DNA from: DATFQE01 sp963739085
GTDB taxonomy: Bacteria; Actinomycetota; Thermoleophilia; Gaiellales; Gaiellaceae
NCBI GenBank assembly: GCA_963739085.1
Contig: CAVTZA010000013.1
Span: forward strand, 124,001-188,000
Reading direction: 5' to 3'
DNA: 64,000 nucleotides
The notes under the pieces are model-generated. The model saw nothing but the letters and a program-made list of their open reading frames with translations, had not been told where the DNA came from and did not search any database. The translations under genes and the position numbers were made by a program. The number at the start of each line of letters is the position of its first letter. The first letter of the stretch is position 1. Positions 15,652-24,100 of this stretch are shown here, in pieces.

Positions 15652-15658
15652 TAGGGTA
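15652..15658. promoter_or_regulatory. Overlapping divergent -10 boxes
   Basis: TAGGGT on the plus strand (15652-15657) lies 6 nt before the exchanger GTG 15664. TACCCT on the minus strand (15658-15653) faces the HAD gene, 10 nt from its TTG. The two hexamers share five base pairs, so they form one bidirectional promoter. Confidence 0.5.
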
Positions 15659-15663
15659 TCGCC

Positions 15664-16705
15664 GTGGCGCGCAGAGTCCTCTGGGGGTCGCTCTCGCTCG
15701 CCCCGATCACGATCCTCCTGCACTACGCCGCAGACCTCGGCGACACGGCCGATTTCGTCCTCGCGGCCGCGTCCCTGATCCCGCTGGCGTGGCTGATCGG
15801 AGAGGCGACCGAGCACGCCGCGCACCACACCGGCCCCGGCATCGGCGGCTTCCTCAACGCCACCTTCGGCAACGCACCCGAGCTGATCATCGCCCTGCTG
15901 GCGATCAATCAGGCGAAGTTCGAGGTGGTGCGCGGTTCCCTGACAGGAAGCGTCGTGGGCAACCTCCTGCTCGTGCTCGGATTCTCACTTGTGTTCGGCG
16001 GACGAGGCCGCGTCGACCGCGAGTCGAGCTTCATCTCGCTCGGGCTCGTCGGCGCTCGCAGTCGTGCTCTTCCTCGTGCCGGCGATCCCGAGCTGGAGCG
16101 GCGACCCCGAGCGCGACCTCATCGTCGCATTGAGTGTGCCGGTCTCGATCGCGCTGCTCGTCGTCTACGTCTGCGTCACCTGGTACTCGCTGCGCCGCCA
16201 CCGGGCGATGCACGTAACGGACGAGGCCCCGCAGGTCGAGGGCTGGTCGCTGGCCATGTCGCTGGGCGTCCTCGCGCTCGCGACGGTCGTGACGGCGCTG
16301 ATCGCCGAGATCCTGATCGGCTCGATCGAGACCTTCGCCCACAACGCGCACCTGTCCGAGTTCTTCGTCGCGGCCGTGATCGTGGCGATCGTCGGCAACG
16401 CCGCCGAGCACGGCGGAGCAGTCGTGGTGGCCGCGCGCGGGAACATCAAGCTCGCCGCCGAGATCGCGTTGGCGTCGAGCGCCCAGGTGGCAGTCTTCCT
16501 CATCCCGGCCGTGACGCTCATCGGGCTCCTGATCGACTCCCTGGCGCTCGCCTTCCGGCCGGTCGAGATCGCGGCCGTCGCAGGCTCGACGGCGCTGACC
16601 GCCCTGCTGCTCCGCGACGGCATGTCCAGCCGCGCCAAAGGCGTGTCGCTGATCGTCGCCTACGGCGTCGTGGCGCTCGCGTTCCTCCTCGCCGGCGATC
16701 GCTAG
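15664..16705 (+). CDS. Ca2+/H+ exchanger (CaCA superfamily), one inserted base
   Basis: Membrane antiporter that expels calcium in exchange for protons. Both alpha-repeat signatures are present: GNAPELIIALLAINQ in the first half and GNAAEHGGAVVVAARG in the second. About eleven hydrophobic spans. The frame changes at about 16054, where an extra G (gtcggcgctcgcag) interrupts SFISLGLVG/LAVVLFLVPAIP; removing it gives one 346-residue protein, the normal Cax length. GTG 15664 is 6 nt after a TAGGGT box, so the transcript is probably leaderless. Its stop shares CTAG 16702-16705 with the stop of the convergent beta-lactamase-like gene. Confidence 0.88.
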
Positions 16706-18036
16706 TCGGCGCGGGCCATCGGCTCCGGCCGGCGCGTGAACGGGTAGCCGGCGAACTGCAGCCGCACCACGTCGCCGTGGTCGTCGCGGAAGACGAGGAG
16801 GCGCTCGCCCCGCTCGAGGCCGTCGACCGCGCGGTACCGGTCCTCGTCCTCGCGGACGAAGTGCGTGAGCTCTTGGCCGGAAGCGGCGTCGCGAACCTGC
16901 GCCTCGAGTCGGCCCTCGCGGTAGCGGAAGACGAACTCCGCGCCCTCGGACCACCACGGCCCGAGCACGCCGGCGAGCTCCTCCGGGACGGGCTCGCCCG
17001 GCCGCCAGGCCCGCGGGTCGGCGGGAAAGGCGTCGGCGACCGCGTCTGCGAGGTCGACCCCGAGTGCCGTGATCGCGACGCCCGCACTCGAGTTCGTCAC
17101 CACCGCCGCCCCGGTCCGGGTCGGGCGGTGGTAGGCGACGTTCGAGAGGTGGCCGAGGTGCGCGCCGCTGTGGCCCGCGAAGACGCGGTCTCCTTTGCGC
17201 ATCAGCATCAGCGCGAGGCCGTGTCCGAGCGTCCAGTGCTCGAGGTCGGTCATCGTCTGGAACGCGTGCATCTCCTCGACTGTGTCCCGCGCGAGCACGT
17301 CGTCGTCGGGATCGGTCAGGAACCCCGCCCAGCGGCAGAGGTCGGGCGCGGTGCTCCAGAGCTCGCTCGCCGAGGCGGTGGCGAGACCCTGGGTTACCGG
17401 CTCTCCGATCGCCTCGTCGGTCCACGGGTCGACGAAGTACCCGGCGGCCGCCGGCGCCCGCGGCGTCCAGGTCGTCCGTGTCAGCCCCAGCGGGCGGAGC
17501 ACCCGCTCGTCGACCACGCGCTCGTACTCCATCCCGGCCACCCGTGCGATCACCTCACCGAGGAGCGAGAAGCCGAGGTTCGAGTAATGCCGGTACGCAC
17601 CCGGTGCCAGGAGCTCCTCGCTCTCCGCGAGCCCTTCGACCAGCTCCTCGCGTGTCGGGAAGGTCAACGTCTCCCAGATGCGTCCGGGCGGCTCGCGAGG
17701 GAGCCCGGAGGCATGGCTGAGCAGGAAGCGAAGCGTCGGCGATCTCACCGCCCCGGGGATGTGCCGGTCGAGCGGGTCGTCGAGCGCGAGCTTGCCCTCG
17801 TCGCGGAGCTGCATGAGCGCGACCGCGGTGAACGTCTTCGTGATCGAGGCGATGCGGTACTGGTGGTCCGGCGTCGCCTCCTCGCCGCTGTCGACGTCGG
17901 CGAGGCCGACCGCGCCTGACCACACCAGCTCGCCGTCCCTGAGCGCGGCCGCGGCGACGCTCGGCAGTCGGCTCTCGGCCTGTGCGGTGCGGATCAGCCG
18001 CTCGAGGGCGGCGGTCAGCGGCTCAGGCGCGGGCAA
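16702..18036 (-). CDS. Serine beta-lactamase/DD-peptidase-like hydrolase (class C fold)
   Basis: 444 aa. The three catalytic motifs of the penicillin-binding serine hydrolases are present: SITK (SxxK, about residue 64), YSN in HYSNLGFSL, and HSG in FAGHSGAHLG. A beta-barrel-like C-terminal domain of about 100 residues follows. No signal peptide, so it is more likely an esterase or peptidase than a secreted antibiotic resistance enzyme. The start overlaps the end of the threonine aldolase gene by 14 nt, so it is the last gene of that operon. Confidence 0.85.
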   Translation of the reverse strand: MPAPEPLTAALERLIRTAQAESRLPSVAAAALRDGELVWSGAVGLADVDSGEEATPDHQYRIASITKTFTAVALMQLRDEGKLALDDPLDRHIPGAVRSPTLRFLLSHASGLPREPPGRIWETLTFPTREELVEGLAESEELLAPGAYRHYSNLGFSLLGEVIARVAGMEYERVVDERVLRPLGLTRTTWTPRAPAAAGYFVDPWTDEAIGEPVTQGLATASASELWSTAPDLCRWAGFLTDPDDDVLARDTVEEMHAFQTMTDLEHWTLGHGLALMLMRKGDRVFAGHSGAHLGHLSNVAYHRPTRTGAAVVTNSSAGVAITALGVDLADAVADAFPADPRAWRPGEPVPEELAGVLGPWWSEGAEFVFRYREGRLEAQVRDAASGQELTHFVREDEDRYRAVDGLERGERLLVFRDDHGDVVRLQFAGYPFTRRPEPMARAD

Positions 18037-19066
18037 GAACTCCCAGCGACCGCGGGATCAGCTCGATCGCGCGGTCGATGTCCTCGTCGCTCACGTCCAG
18101 ATGCGTCACCGCACGGAGCACGCTCGGATGCACGGTGCCGGAGAGCCCGACGCCGTCGGCGTGCACGCGGGCGAGCGCCTCGGCCTGCGTCAGCTCGAGC
18201 GGGCCGACGTCGATCTGCACGAAGTTCGTCTCCACCTGCTCGAGGTCGATCGGCAGCCCCGCCGCCGTGAGCCCCTCGCCGAGCCGGCGCGCGCGGGCGT
18301 GGTCGTCGGCGAGCCGCTCGACGTGGTGGTCGAGCGCATAGACGCCCGCGGCGGCGACGATTCCCGCCTGCCGCATGGCGCCGCCGAACAGGTGCTTGAG
18401 CCTGCGCGCCTCGTGCATCGCGTCGTGCGAGCCGGCAACGAGCGCGCCGAGCGGGCAGCCCAGGCCCTTCGACAGGCAGAGCGTCGCCGTGTCCGCGTGC
18501 CGGCCGATCTCCGCGGCCGGGACACCCAGCGCGACGGCCGCGTTCAGGAGCCGCGCGCCGTCGAGGTGCAGCCTGATGTCGAGCGCGCGGCACTCGGCGG
18601 CCACGGCCTTGACCTCCGCGAGCGGCCACACGCGTCCGCCCGAGCTGTTGTGCGTGTTCTCGATCGACACCACGCGCGTGCGCGGCGCGTGATGGGAGTC
18701 GCCGGCTCGGGCCAGGGAGCGGATGAGCTCGGGACCGAAGCGTCCGTTCGTGCTCGCGATCGGCCGGGTGAGCAGCCCGGCGAACACGGCAGGCCCGCCG
18801 AGCTCGGCGATCAGGACGTGCGAGTTCTCCTCGGCGAGCAGCTCGTCCCCCGGCCGGGAGTGGAGCCGCAGCGCGATCTCGTTCGCCATGGTGGCCGTCG
18901 GCACGAAGACGGCCTCCTCGTGCCCGAGCAACTCCGCACCGCGCGCCTCGAGCTCGTTGACCGTCGGATCCTCGCGCTTCTGCTCGTCACCGACGACGGC
19001 GTTCGCGATCGCCTGACGCATGGCAGGCGTGGGCTGCGTGAGCGTGTCGGAGCGGAGCTCGATCAC
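18023..19066 (-). CDS. ltaE: Low-specificity L-threonine aldolase
   Basis: PLP enzyme that splits threonine into glycine and acetaldehyde, 347 aa. Family landmarks: start VIELRSDTLTQPTPAMRQA, LHLDGARLLNAAV with the PLP-contacting Asp, and the Schiff-base lysine in CLSKGLGCPLGAL. GTG 19066 overlaps the TGA of the ankyrin gene (GTGA). The operon thus runs ankyrin - aldolase - serine hydrolase, directly downstream of the glycine cleavage genes; glycine made here is the substrate of the gcv system, a sensible metabolic pairing. Confidence 0.9.
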   Translation of the reverse strand: MIELRSDTLTQPTPAMRQAIANAVVGDEQKREDPTVNELEARGAELLGHEEAVFVPTATMANEIALRLHSRPGDELLAEENSHVLIAELGGPAVFAGLLTRPIASTNGRFGPELIRSLARAGDSHHAPRTRVVSIENTHNSSGGRVWPLAEVKAVAAECRALDIRLHLDGARLLNAAVALGVPAAEIGRHADTATLCLSKGLGCPLGALVAGSHDAMHEARRLKHLFGGAMRQAGIVAAAGVYALDHHVERLADDHARARRLGEGLTAAGLPIDLEQVETNFVQIDVGPLELTQAEALARVHADGVGLSGTVHPSVLRAVTHLDVSDEDIDRAIELIPRSLGVLARA

Positions 19067-19620
19067 GCGAGAGAGTCTGCCAGCCGCGTGTGGCCGGCCT
19101 GGAGCGCGATGTCGACCGCAGTTCGCCCATCGTCGGCGGCGAGCCCCCTGTCCGCGCCGCGCTCGACCAGAAGCGCGGCGAGCTCGTCGTCGCCGTTCTG
19201 GGCCGCGGCGTGCAGCGCCACGAAGCCGTCCTGCTGGCGCGCGTTCGGGTCGGCGCCCCGGTCGAGGAGCATGCGGCAGATCTCGACCTGCCTCGAGGCG
19301 GCGGCGCTGTGGAGCGGCTCCACCTCCATCGGGTTTCGCGCGCGCGCGCGAGGATCGGCTCCGTGCTCGAGCAGGAGCGCGGCCGCGTCCGGCTGGGCGA
19401 AGAAGGCTGTGAAGTGCAGCGCGGTAAAGCCGTCGGGCGAGAACGCTCCCGCATGCGCCGAGTCGGCGTCGAGGAGCGTGCGCAACCGGTCGACCCGGCC
19501 GAAGGCGGCGGCCTCGAAGACGTCCGGATCGCCGCCCGCCGCCAGCAAGGCCTCTCCCCGATCGCGGTCGCCCTCGTAGAGGGCCTGCATCGCCTCGGAG
19601 ACCTCCGCGCGCCTGCTCAC
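19063..19620 (-). CDS. Ankyrin-repeat protein
   Basis: 185-residue protein made of about five ankyrin repeats. Clear units are DGFTALHFTAFFAQPDAAALLL, PLHSAAASRQVEICRMLLDRGADPNARQ (both quoted in part), and ALHAAAQNGDDELAALLVERGA, with a capping repeat at the C-terminus. No enzymatic domain or membrane segment, so its role is protein binding. It shares a GTGA overlap with the downstream threonine aldolase start and should be translated with it. Starts at GTG 19620; a GAGAAT box lies 6 nt before, suggesting a leaderless message. Confidence 0.85.
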   Translation of the reverse strand: MSRRAEVSEAMQALYEGDRDRGEALLAAGGDPDVFEAAAFGRVDRLRTLLDADSAHAGAFSPDGFTALHFTAFFAQPDAAALLLEHGADPRARARNPMEVEPLHSAAASRQVEICRMLLDRGADPNARQQDGFVALHAAAQNGDDELAALLVERGADRGLAADDGRTAVDIALQAGHTRLADSLA

Positions 19621-19647
19621 AGGCGCATTCTCGCCGCCCGCGCCGGG

Positions 19648-19764
19648 CTACGGCCAGGTAGGTGTGCGCGCGATCAGGTCGAGCGCGCCGCCGGCACGGC
19701 ACTCCGCCGAGTCGTACTCCTCCCAGGGGCTCCGGACCAGGATGCGCTTCGGCTTAGGGCTGTG
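19648..19764 (-). other. Coding-like remnant without a start codon
   Basis: One minus-strand frame between gcvPB and the ankyrin gene reads KRILVRSPWEEYDSAECR, then GGALDLIARTPTWP and a TAG at 19648. Composition is that of a real soluble protein, but no ATG/GTG/TTG precedes it within the gap. It may be a decayed gene, or the tail of one whose start is hidden by a frameshift. Confidence 0.3.
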
Positions 19765-19772
19765 TTGTCTTC

Positions 19773-21269
19773 CTAGACGCCTCTCGGCGTCTGTGCAGCG
19801 GCCGGCGTCGAGACCTCTTCCGACAGATCCGGGTGTTCGTCGAACAGGTAGCGGACGACGGCGCGCTTCGCTGCCTTGACCTCGTCGACGCGCCCGACGA
19901 ATCGATCGTGCGGCGCCTCGCGCAGGAGGTCCGGGTTCTCGCCCGCCTCGCGTGCGATCGCCGTCATCGCGTCGGCGAACTCGTCGAGTGTCTCCTTCGG
20001 CTCCGTCTCGGTCGGCTCGATCATCAGCGCCTCGGGCACGACCAGCGGGAAGTAGATCGTCGGTGGATGGAAGCCGTAGTCCATCAGGCGCTTGGCGACG
20101 TCGAGGGCAGTGACGCCGTGCTCGCGCTTGAGATTCCGCGCGCTGAGCACGAACTCGTGCATGCAGAGGCGGTCGTACGGCAGGTCGTAGTCGTCCTTGA
20201 GCCGCGCCAGCAGGTAGTTCGCGTTCAGCACCGCCGCCTCCGACATCTCGCGGAGCTCCGGCCCGTATGCGCGGATGAACGCGTAGGAGCGGACGAAGAC
20301 GCCGAACGGCCCGAAGTAACCGCGCACCTTGCCGATCGACTTCGGCCGGTCGTAGTCGGGCCGGAAGCGGTCACCGTCGCGCACGACGGCCGGGACCGGC
20401 AGGAACGGCTCGAGCCGGTCGCCGACCACGATCGGCCCGCCGCCTGGCCCGCCGCCGCCGTGCGGCTGGGAGAACGTCTTGTGCAGGTTGATGTGGACGA
20501 TGTCGAACCCCATGTCGCCGGGCCGCGAGATCCCGCAGACGGCGTTGAGGTTGGCGCCGTCGTAGTAGAGAAGCGCTCCCGCCTCGTGGAAGATCGCGGC
20601 GACCTCTTCGATGTTCTCGTCGAACAGACCGAGCGTGCTCGGGTTGGTCAGCATCAGCCCCGCGGTTCGCTCGTCGACCTTCGCCCGCAGGTCGTCGAGG
20701 TCGAGGTTTCCGCGCGCGTCGGTCTCGACCTTCTGGAGCTTGTAGCCGGCCATCGTCACGCTGGCGGGATTGGTGCCGTGGGCCGTGTCGGCCGTGATGA
20801 CCGTGTCGCGCTCCTCGCCGCGGTCGGCGAAGTAGGCGCGCATGAGCATCAGCCCGGTGAGCTCCCCCTGCGAGCCGGCCGCCGGCTGGAGCGAGCACGC
20901 GTGCAGACCCGAGACCTCGCAGAGGATCTCCTGCAGGCGCCACATCAGCTCGAGCGCGCCCTGGGCCGACTCTGGGTCCTGGAGCGGGTGCAGGTCGCGG
21001 AAGCCCGGATGCGCGACGACGCGCTCGTTGACGCGCGGGTTGTATTTCATCGTGCACGAGCCGAGCGGATAGAAGCCGGTGTCGATGCCGAAGGTGCGCG
21101 TGGCGAGCTCGGCGAAGTGGCGGACGAGCTCGGGCTCCGCGATCTCGGGCAGCCTCGGCGGCTCCTCACGGCGGAGCTCCTCCGGAAGCTCGGCGCGCGG
21201 CAGGTCGTCGTGGCGTGGGAGCGAGGCCGCGCGGCGGCCCGGTTGCGACTTCTCGTAGATCAGCTTCAC
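19773..21269 (-). CDS. gcvPB: Glycine dehydrogenase (decarboxylating) subunit 2
   Basis: C-terminal half of the two-subunit P-protein, 498 aa, which decarboxylates glycine with PLP and passes the aminomethyl group to lipoyl-GcvH. The PLP lysine lies in NLHKTFSQPHGGGGPG, and the region FYPLGSCTMKYNP is the classical P-protein marker. GTG 21269 overlaps the gcvPA stop (GTGA), so translation is coupled. The C-terminal ~20 residues are a variable tail. It is the last gene of the gcvT-H-PA-PB operon. Confidence 0.95.
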   Translation of the reverse strand: MKLIYEKSQPGRRAASLPRHDDLPRAELPEELRREEPPRLPEIAEPELVRHFAELATRTFGIDTGFYPLGSCTMKYNPRVNERVVAHPGFRDLHPLQDPESAQGALELMWRLQEILCEVSGLHACSLQPAAGSQGELTGLMLMRAYFADRGEERDTVITADTAHGTNPASVTMAGYKLQKVETDARGNLDLDDLRAKVDERTAGLMLTNPSTLGLFDENIEEVAAIFHEAGALLYYDGANLNAVCGISRPGDMGFDIVHINLHKTFSQPHGGGGPGGGPIVVGDRLEPFLPVPAVVRDGDRFRPDYDRPKSIGKVRGYFGPFGVFVRSYAFIRAYGPELREMSEAAVLNANYLLARLKDDYDLPYDRLCMHEFVLSARNLKREHGVTALDVAKRLMDYGFHPPTIYFPLVVPEALMIEPTETEPKETLDEFADAMTAIAREAGENPDLLREAPHDRFVGRVDEVKAAKRAVVRYLFDEHPDLSEEVSTPAAAQTPRGV

Positions 21270-22597
21270 GCCGCCACCTCGCGCAGCACGTCGGCGAGGC
21301 GGTCGATCTCGGCCGGCGTGCGCTTCTCGGTGACGCACACGAGCAGCGCGTCCTCGAGCCCGGGGTAGTCGCGACGCAGCGGGTAGCCGGGGTTGACCCC
21401 ACGCTCGCGCGCCTCGGCCACGACCTCGTCGGCGGGTCGTCCGACCCGTACGGCAAACTCCTTGAATGTTGTCTTCATGGGAAACACCAGCGGAAGGCCG
21501 ATGCGCTCCTTCGCGTACTCAGCCAGCCCGGAGCAGAGCTCCCCCACCTCGCGCAGCCCGTGCGGACCGAGCCAGCTCAGGTACACGAGCCCGCCGATCG
21601 CGAGCAGCGTCTGATTCGTGGTGATGTTCGACGTCGCCTTCTCCCGGCGGATGTGCTGCTCGCGCGTCTGCAACGTGAGCACATAGGCGCGCTCGCCCTC
21701 GACGTCCGTTGTCTCGCCGATGATCCGCCCGGGCATGCGCCGGATGAACTCCTGGCGTGCAGCCAAAAATCCATAGTGCGGACCGCCGAACGCCTGGTGG
21801 TTCCCAGCGCCCTGTCCCTCGCCGATGGCCAGCGCGCACCCGTACCGCCCCGGCGCCTCCAGCACGCCGAGCGACACGGGGTCGACGTGGGCGATCGGTA
21901 GCGCCTCGGCCTCGTTGGCCGCGGCGGCGAGGTCGGGGGCCGGCTCCAGGTTCCCGAAGAAGTTGGGCTGCTGGAAGATCACGCAGGCTGCGTCCCGGGC
22001 CGCCTCGCCGAGCTCGTCGGGATCGATCGTGCCCTCCCGGTGCGGCACCTCGACGACGTCGAGCCCGAAGCCAGGCGCATAGGTCTTCACCACCTGGCGG
22101 ACCTGCGGGTTGAGCGTCTCCGCGAGCACGACCTTCGAGCGGCCGGTGGCGTGCTTCGCGACGAAGCAGGCGTCCGCTGCGACCGTCGTCCCGTCGTAGC
22201 CCGACGCATTCGAGACGTCCATCCCGGTCAGCTCGCAGATCGCCGTCTGGTACTCGAAGATCGCCTGCAGGACGCCCTGGCTCAACTCGGGCTGGTACGG
22301 CGTGTACGCGGTCAGGAGCTGCCCCTGCGCGAGCACGGCGTCGACGACCGCGGGCACGTAGTGGTCGTAGATTCCCGCGCCGAGGAACGAGAGCTCCTCC
22401 CCGGCCGGCACGTTGCGCTCGGCGAGCTCGTGCAGATGTGCGACGAGGTCCTGCTCGGGGAGCGCCGGCTCGAGGTCGAGCCGGCCGTGGAAGCGCACGC
22501 CCTCCGGGATGTCGCTGAACAGCTCGTCGACCGAGTCGACGCCGATCACGCCGAGCATCGCCTCGCGGTCCGCGTCGGTCAGCGAGAGGTACCGCAC
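21266..22597 (-). CDS. gcvPA: Glycine dehydrogenase (decarboxylating) subunit 1
   Basis: N-terminal half of the split glycine decarboxylase, 443 aa; it lacks the PLP lysine and pairs with GcvPB. Markers are FLGAGIYDHYVPAVV, YTPYQPELSQGVLQ, NASGYDGTT and FGGPHYGFLAAR. ATG 22597 starts MRYLSLTDADREAML, the usual family opening. It follows gcvH by 9 nt and overlaps gcvPB by 4 nt. The split form is typical of many Gram-positive and thermophilic lineages, whereas Streptomyces and mycobacteria carry the single-chain P-protein. Confidence 0.95.
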   Translation of the reverse strand: MRYLSLTDADREAMLGVIGVDSVDELFSDIPEGVRFHGRLDLEPALPEQDLVAHLHELAERNVPAGEELSFLGAGIYDHYVPAVVDAVLAQGQLLTAYTPYQPELSQGVLQAIFEYQTAICELTGMDVSNASGYDGTTVAADACFVAKHATGRSKVVLAETLNPQVRQVVKTYAPGFGLDVVEVPHREGTIDPDELGEAARDAACVIFQQPNFFGNLEPAPDLAAAANEAEALPIAHVDPVSLGVLEAPGRYGCALAIGEGQGAGNHQAFGGPHYGFLAARQEFIRRMPGRIIGETTDVEGERAYVLTLQTREQHIRREKATSNITTNQTLLAIGGLVYLSWLGPHGLREVGELCSGLAEYAKERIGLPLVFPMKTTFKEFAVRVGRPADEVVAEARERGVNPGYPLRRDYPGLEDALLVCVTEKRTPAEIDRLADVLREVAA

Positions 22598-22606
22598 GGG
22601 CCGCTT

Positions 22607-23002
22607 CTACTGCTCCGCGAGCAGGGCTCGGTAGGCCGCGGCGTCGAGTAGGGAGTCGACCTCGGACCGCTCGCTCAGCCGGATGCGAATCAACCAGCCC
22701 TCGCCGTAAGGATCCTCGTTCACGGTCTCGGGCTCCTCGAGCACCTTCTGGTTGACGGCGACGATCTCGCCGGAGAGCGGCGCGATCACGTCCGAGACGG
22801 CCTTGACCGACTCGACCTCGCCGTAGCTCTCGTCCTTGCTGACCGTCGATCCCTCCGCCGGGCCCTCCACGTGGACCAGCTCACCCAGCGAGTCCTGCGC
22901 GAACCAGGTGATGCCGAGCACGGCCTCGTCGCCCTCGATGCGCGCCCAGTCGTGCTGCTCGTGGTACTGCAGGTCTTCGGGATAGCTCTCGGCTGCGGCC
23001 AC
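22607..23002 (-). CDS. gcvH: Glycine cleavage system H protein
   Basis: 131-residue lipoyl carrier that shuttles the aminomethyl group between P, T and L proteins. The lipoylated lysine lies in GEVESVKAVSDVIAP and the opening YHEQHDWARIEGDEAVLGIT is conserved. GTG 23002 is supported by GAGGAGG upstream, which sits inside the end of gcvT; the gcvT stop is 4 nt before the start. Second gene of the gcv operon. Confidence 0.95.
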   Translation of the reverse strand: MAAAESYPEDLQYHEQHDWARIEGDEAVLGITWFAQDSLGELVHVEGPAEGSTVSKDESYGEVESVKAVSDVIAPLSGEIVAVNQKVLEEPETVNEDPYGEGWLIRIRLSERSEVDSLLDAAAYRALLAEQ

Positions 23003-23006
23003 GGGA

Positions 23007-24062
23007 TCAGCCCTCCTCTCGCTTGTAGATCGGCTTCCGTACGACGTGGGCCTGTCGCTCGGAGCCGCGAACGTCGATCGTGATCCTCGAGTCGGGCGAC
23101 GCGAGCTCGGCCGGCACATAGGCCATCCCGATCCCGATCCCGAGCATCGGCGAGTGGGTGCCGGAGGTGACCTCGCCTCCCTGTACGACGCTCATGCCCT
23201 GGCGCGGGATCGCCTTCTCGTCCATGACGAACGGCGCGAGCCGGCGCTCCGGGCCGCGCTCCTTGACCCTCCGCAAGGTGTCGGCGCCCGTGAAGTCCTT
23301 GTCGAGCGCGCACGTCCAGCCGAGGCCGGCGGAGATGGCGTCGGTGTCGGGGCCGATGTCGTTGCCGTGCAGCGGGTAGCAGACCTCGAGCCGCAGCGTG
23401 TCACGGGCGCCGAGCCCGGCCGGCACGGCGCCGCGCGCGACCACGGCGTCCCAGAGCGCGGCCCCGTCGTCCGCCATCACCATCAGCTCGACGCCGGACT
23501 CGCCCGTGTAGCCGGTGTAGTTGACCATGCACTCGATCCCGTCGAGCTCGCCCTCCTGCCACGTGAACGCCGGCGCCTGGGGCAGGCCGAGCCGGTCGAG
23601 CGCACGCGGGCCCTGTACGGCGAGCAGCGCGTACTCGTCGGAGACGTCGCGGACGTCGGACCCCCGGATCTCGTGCTCGCGAAGCCACTCGAAAGCAGGC
23701 TCGCGGTTGGCGGCGTTGACGACGAGCAGGTACCGGTGCGGGTCGAGCCGGTACGCGATCAGGTCGTCGATGATCCCCCCGCGCTCGTTCGTCAGCAGCG
23801 TGTACTGCGCTCCGCCCGGCTCGACGCGGTCGAGGTCGTTCGAGAGCAACCCCTGCAGCAGCTCGTGCGCCCGCGGGCCCTCGATCTCGATCTCGCCCAT
23901 GTGGGAGACGTCGAAGACGCCGCAGTCGGTGCGGACGGCACGGTGCTCGGCGATGACGCCTTCGTACTGGACGGGCATCTCCCAGCCGGCGAACGGAACC
24001 ATGCGTCCACCGGCGGCGACGTGGCGGTCGTAGATCGGCGTTCGGAGCAGGGTCTGCGGCAC
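23007..24062 (-). CDS. gcvT: Glycine cleavage system T protein (aminomethyltransferase)
   Basis: 351 aa. It releases ammonia and transfers the methylene group to tetrahydrofolate. Markers: PFAGWEMPVQY near the start, FDVSHMGEIEIEG, VNYTGYTGESGVEL and the barrel domain with GTHSPMLGIGIGMAYV. GTG 24062 (VPQTLLRTPIYDRHV) is chosen for alignment with the family start. It begins only 38 nt after the ftsZ stop, so the gcv operon may be read through from ftsZ. There is no room for a glycine riboswitch. Confidence 0.94.
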   Translation of the reverse strand: MPQTLLRTPIYDRHVAAGGRMVPFAGWEMPVQYEGVIAEHRAVRTDCGVFDVSHMGEIEIEGPRAHELLQGLLSNDLDRVEPGGAQYTLLTNERGGIIDDLIAYRLDPHRYLLVVNAANREPAFEWLREHEIRGSDVRDVSDEYALLAVQGPRALDRLGLPQAPAFTWQEGELDGIECMVNYTGYTGESGVELMVMADDGAALWDAVVARGAVPAGLGARDTLRLEVCYPLHGNDIGPDTDAISAGLGWTCALDKDFTGADTLRRVKERGPERRLAPFVMDEKAIPRQGMSVVQGGEVTSGTHSPMLGIGIGMAYVPAELASPDSRITIDVRGSERQAHVVRKPIYKREEG

Positions 24063-24100
24063 CGCCGCGACTCTAGTGAAAGGCCCTGGGCCGAGCGGCG

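Noticed and set aside
15664..17919. 750-codon plus-strand open frame
   Set aside because: It begins as the exchanger, then after the frame error runs antisense through the beta-lactamase-like gene.
24063..24100. Glycine riboswitch upstream of gcvT
   Set aside because: Only 38 nt separate ftsZ and gcvT, too short for a glycine aptamer.
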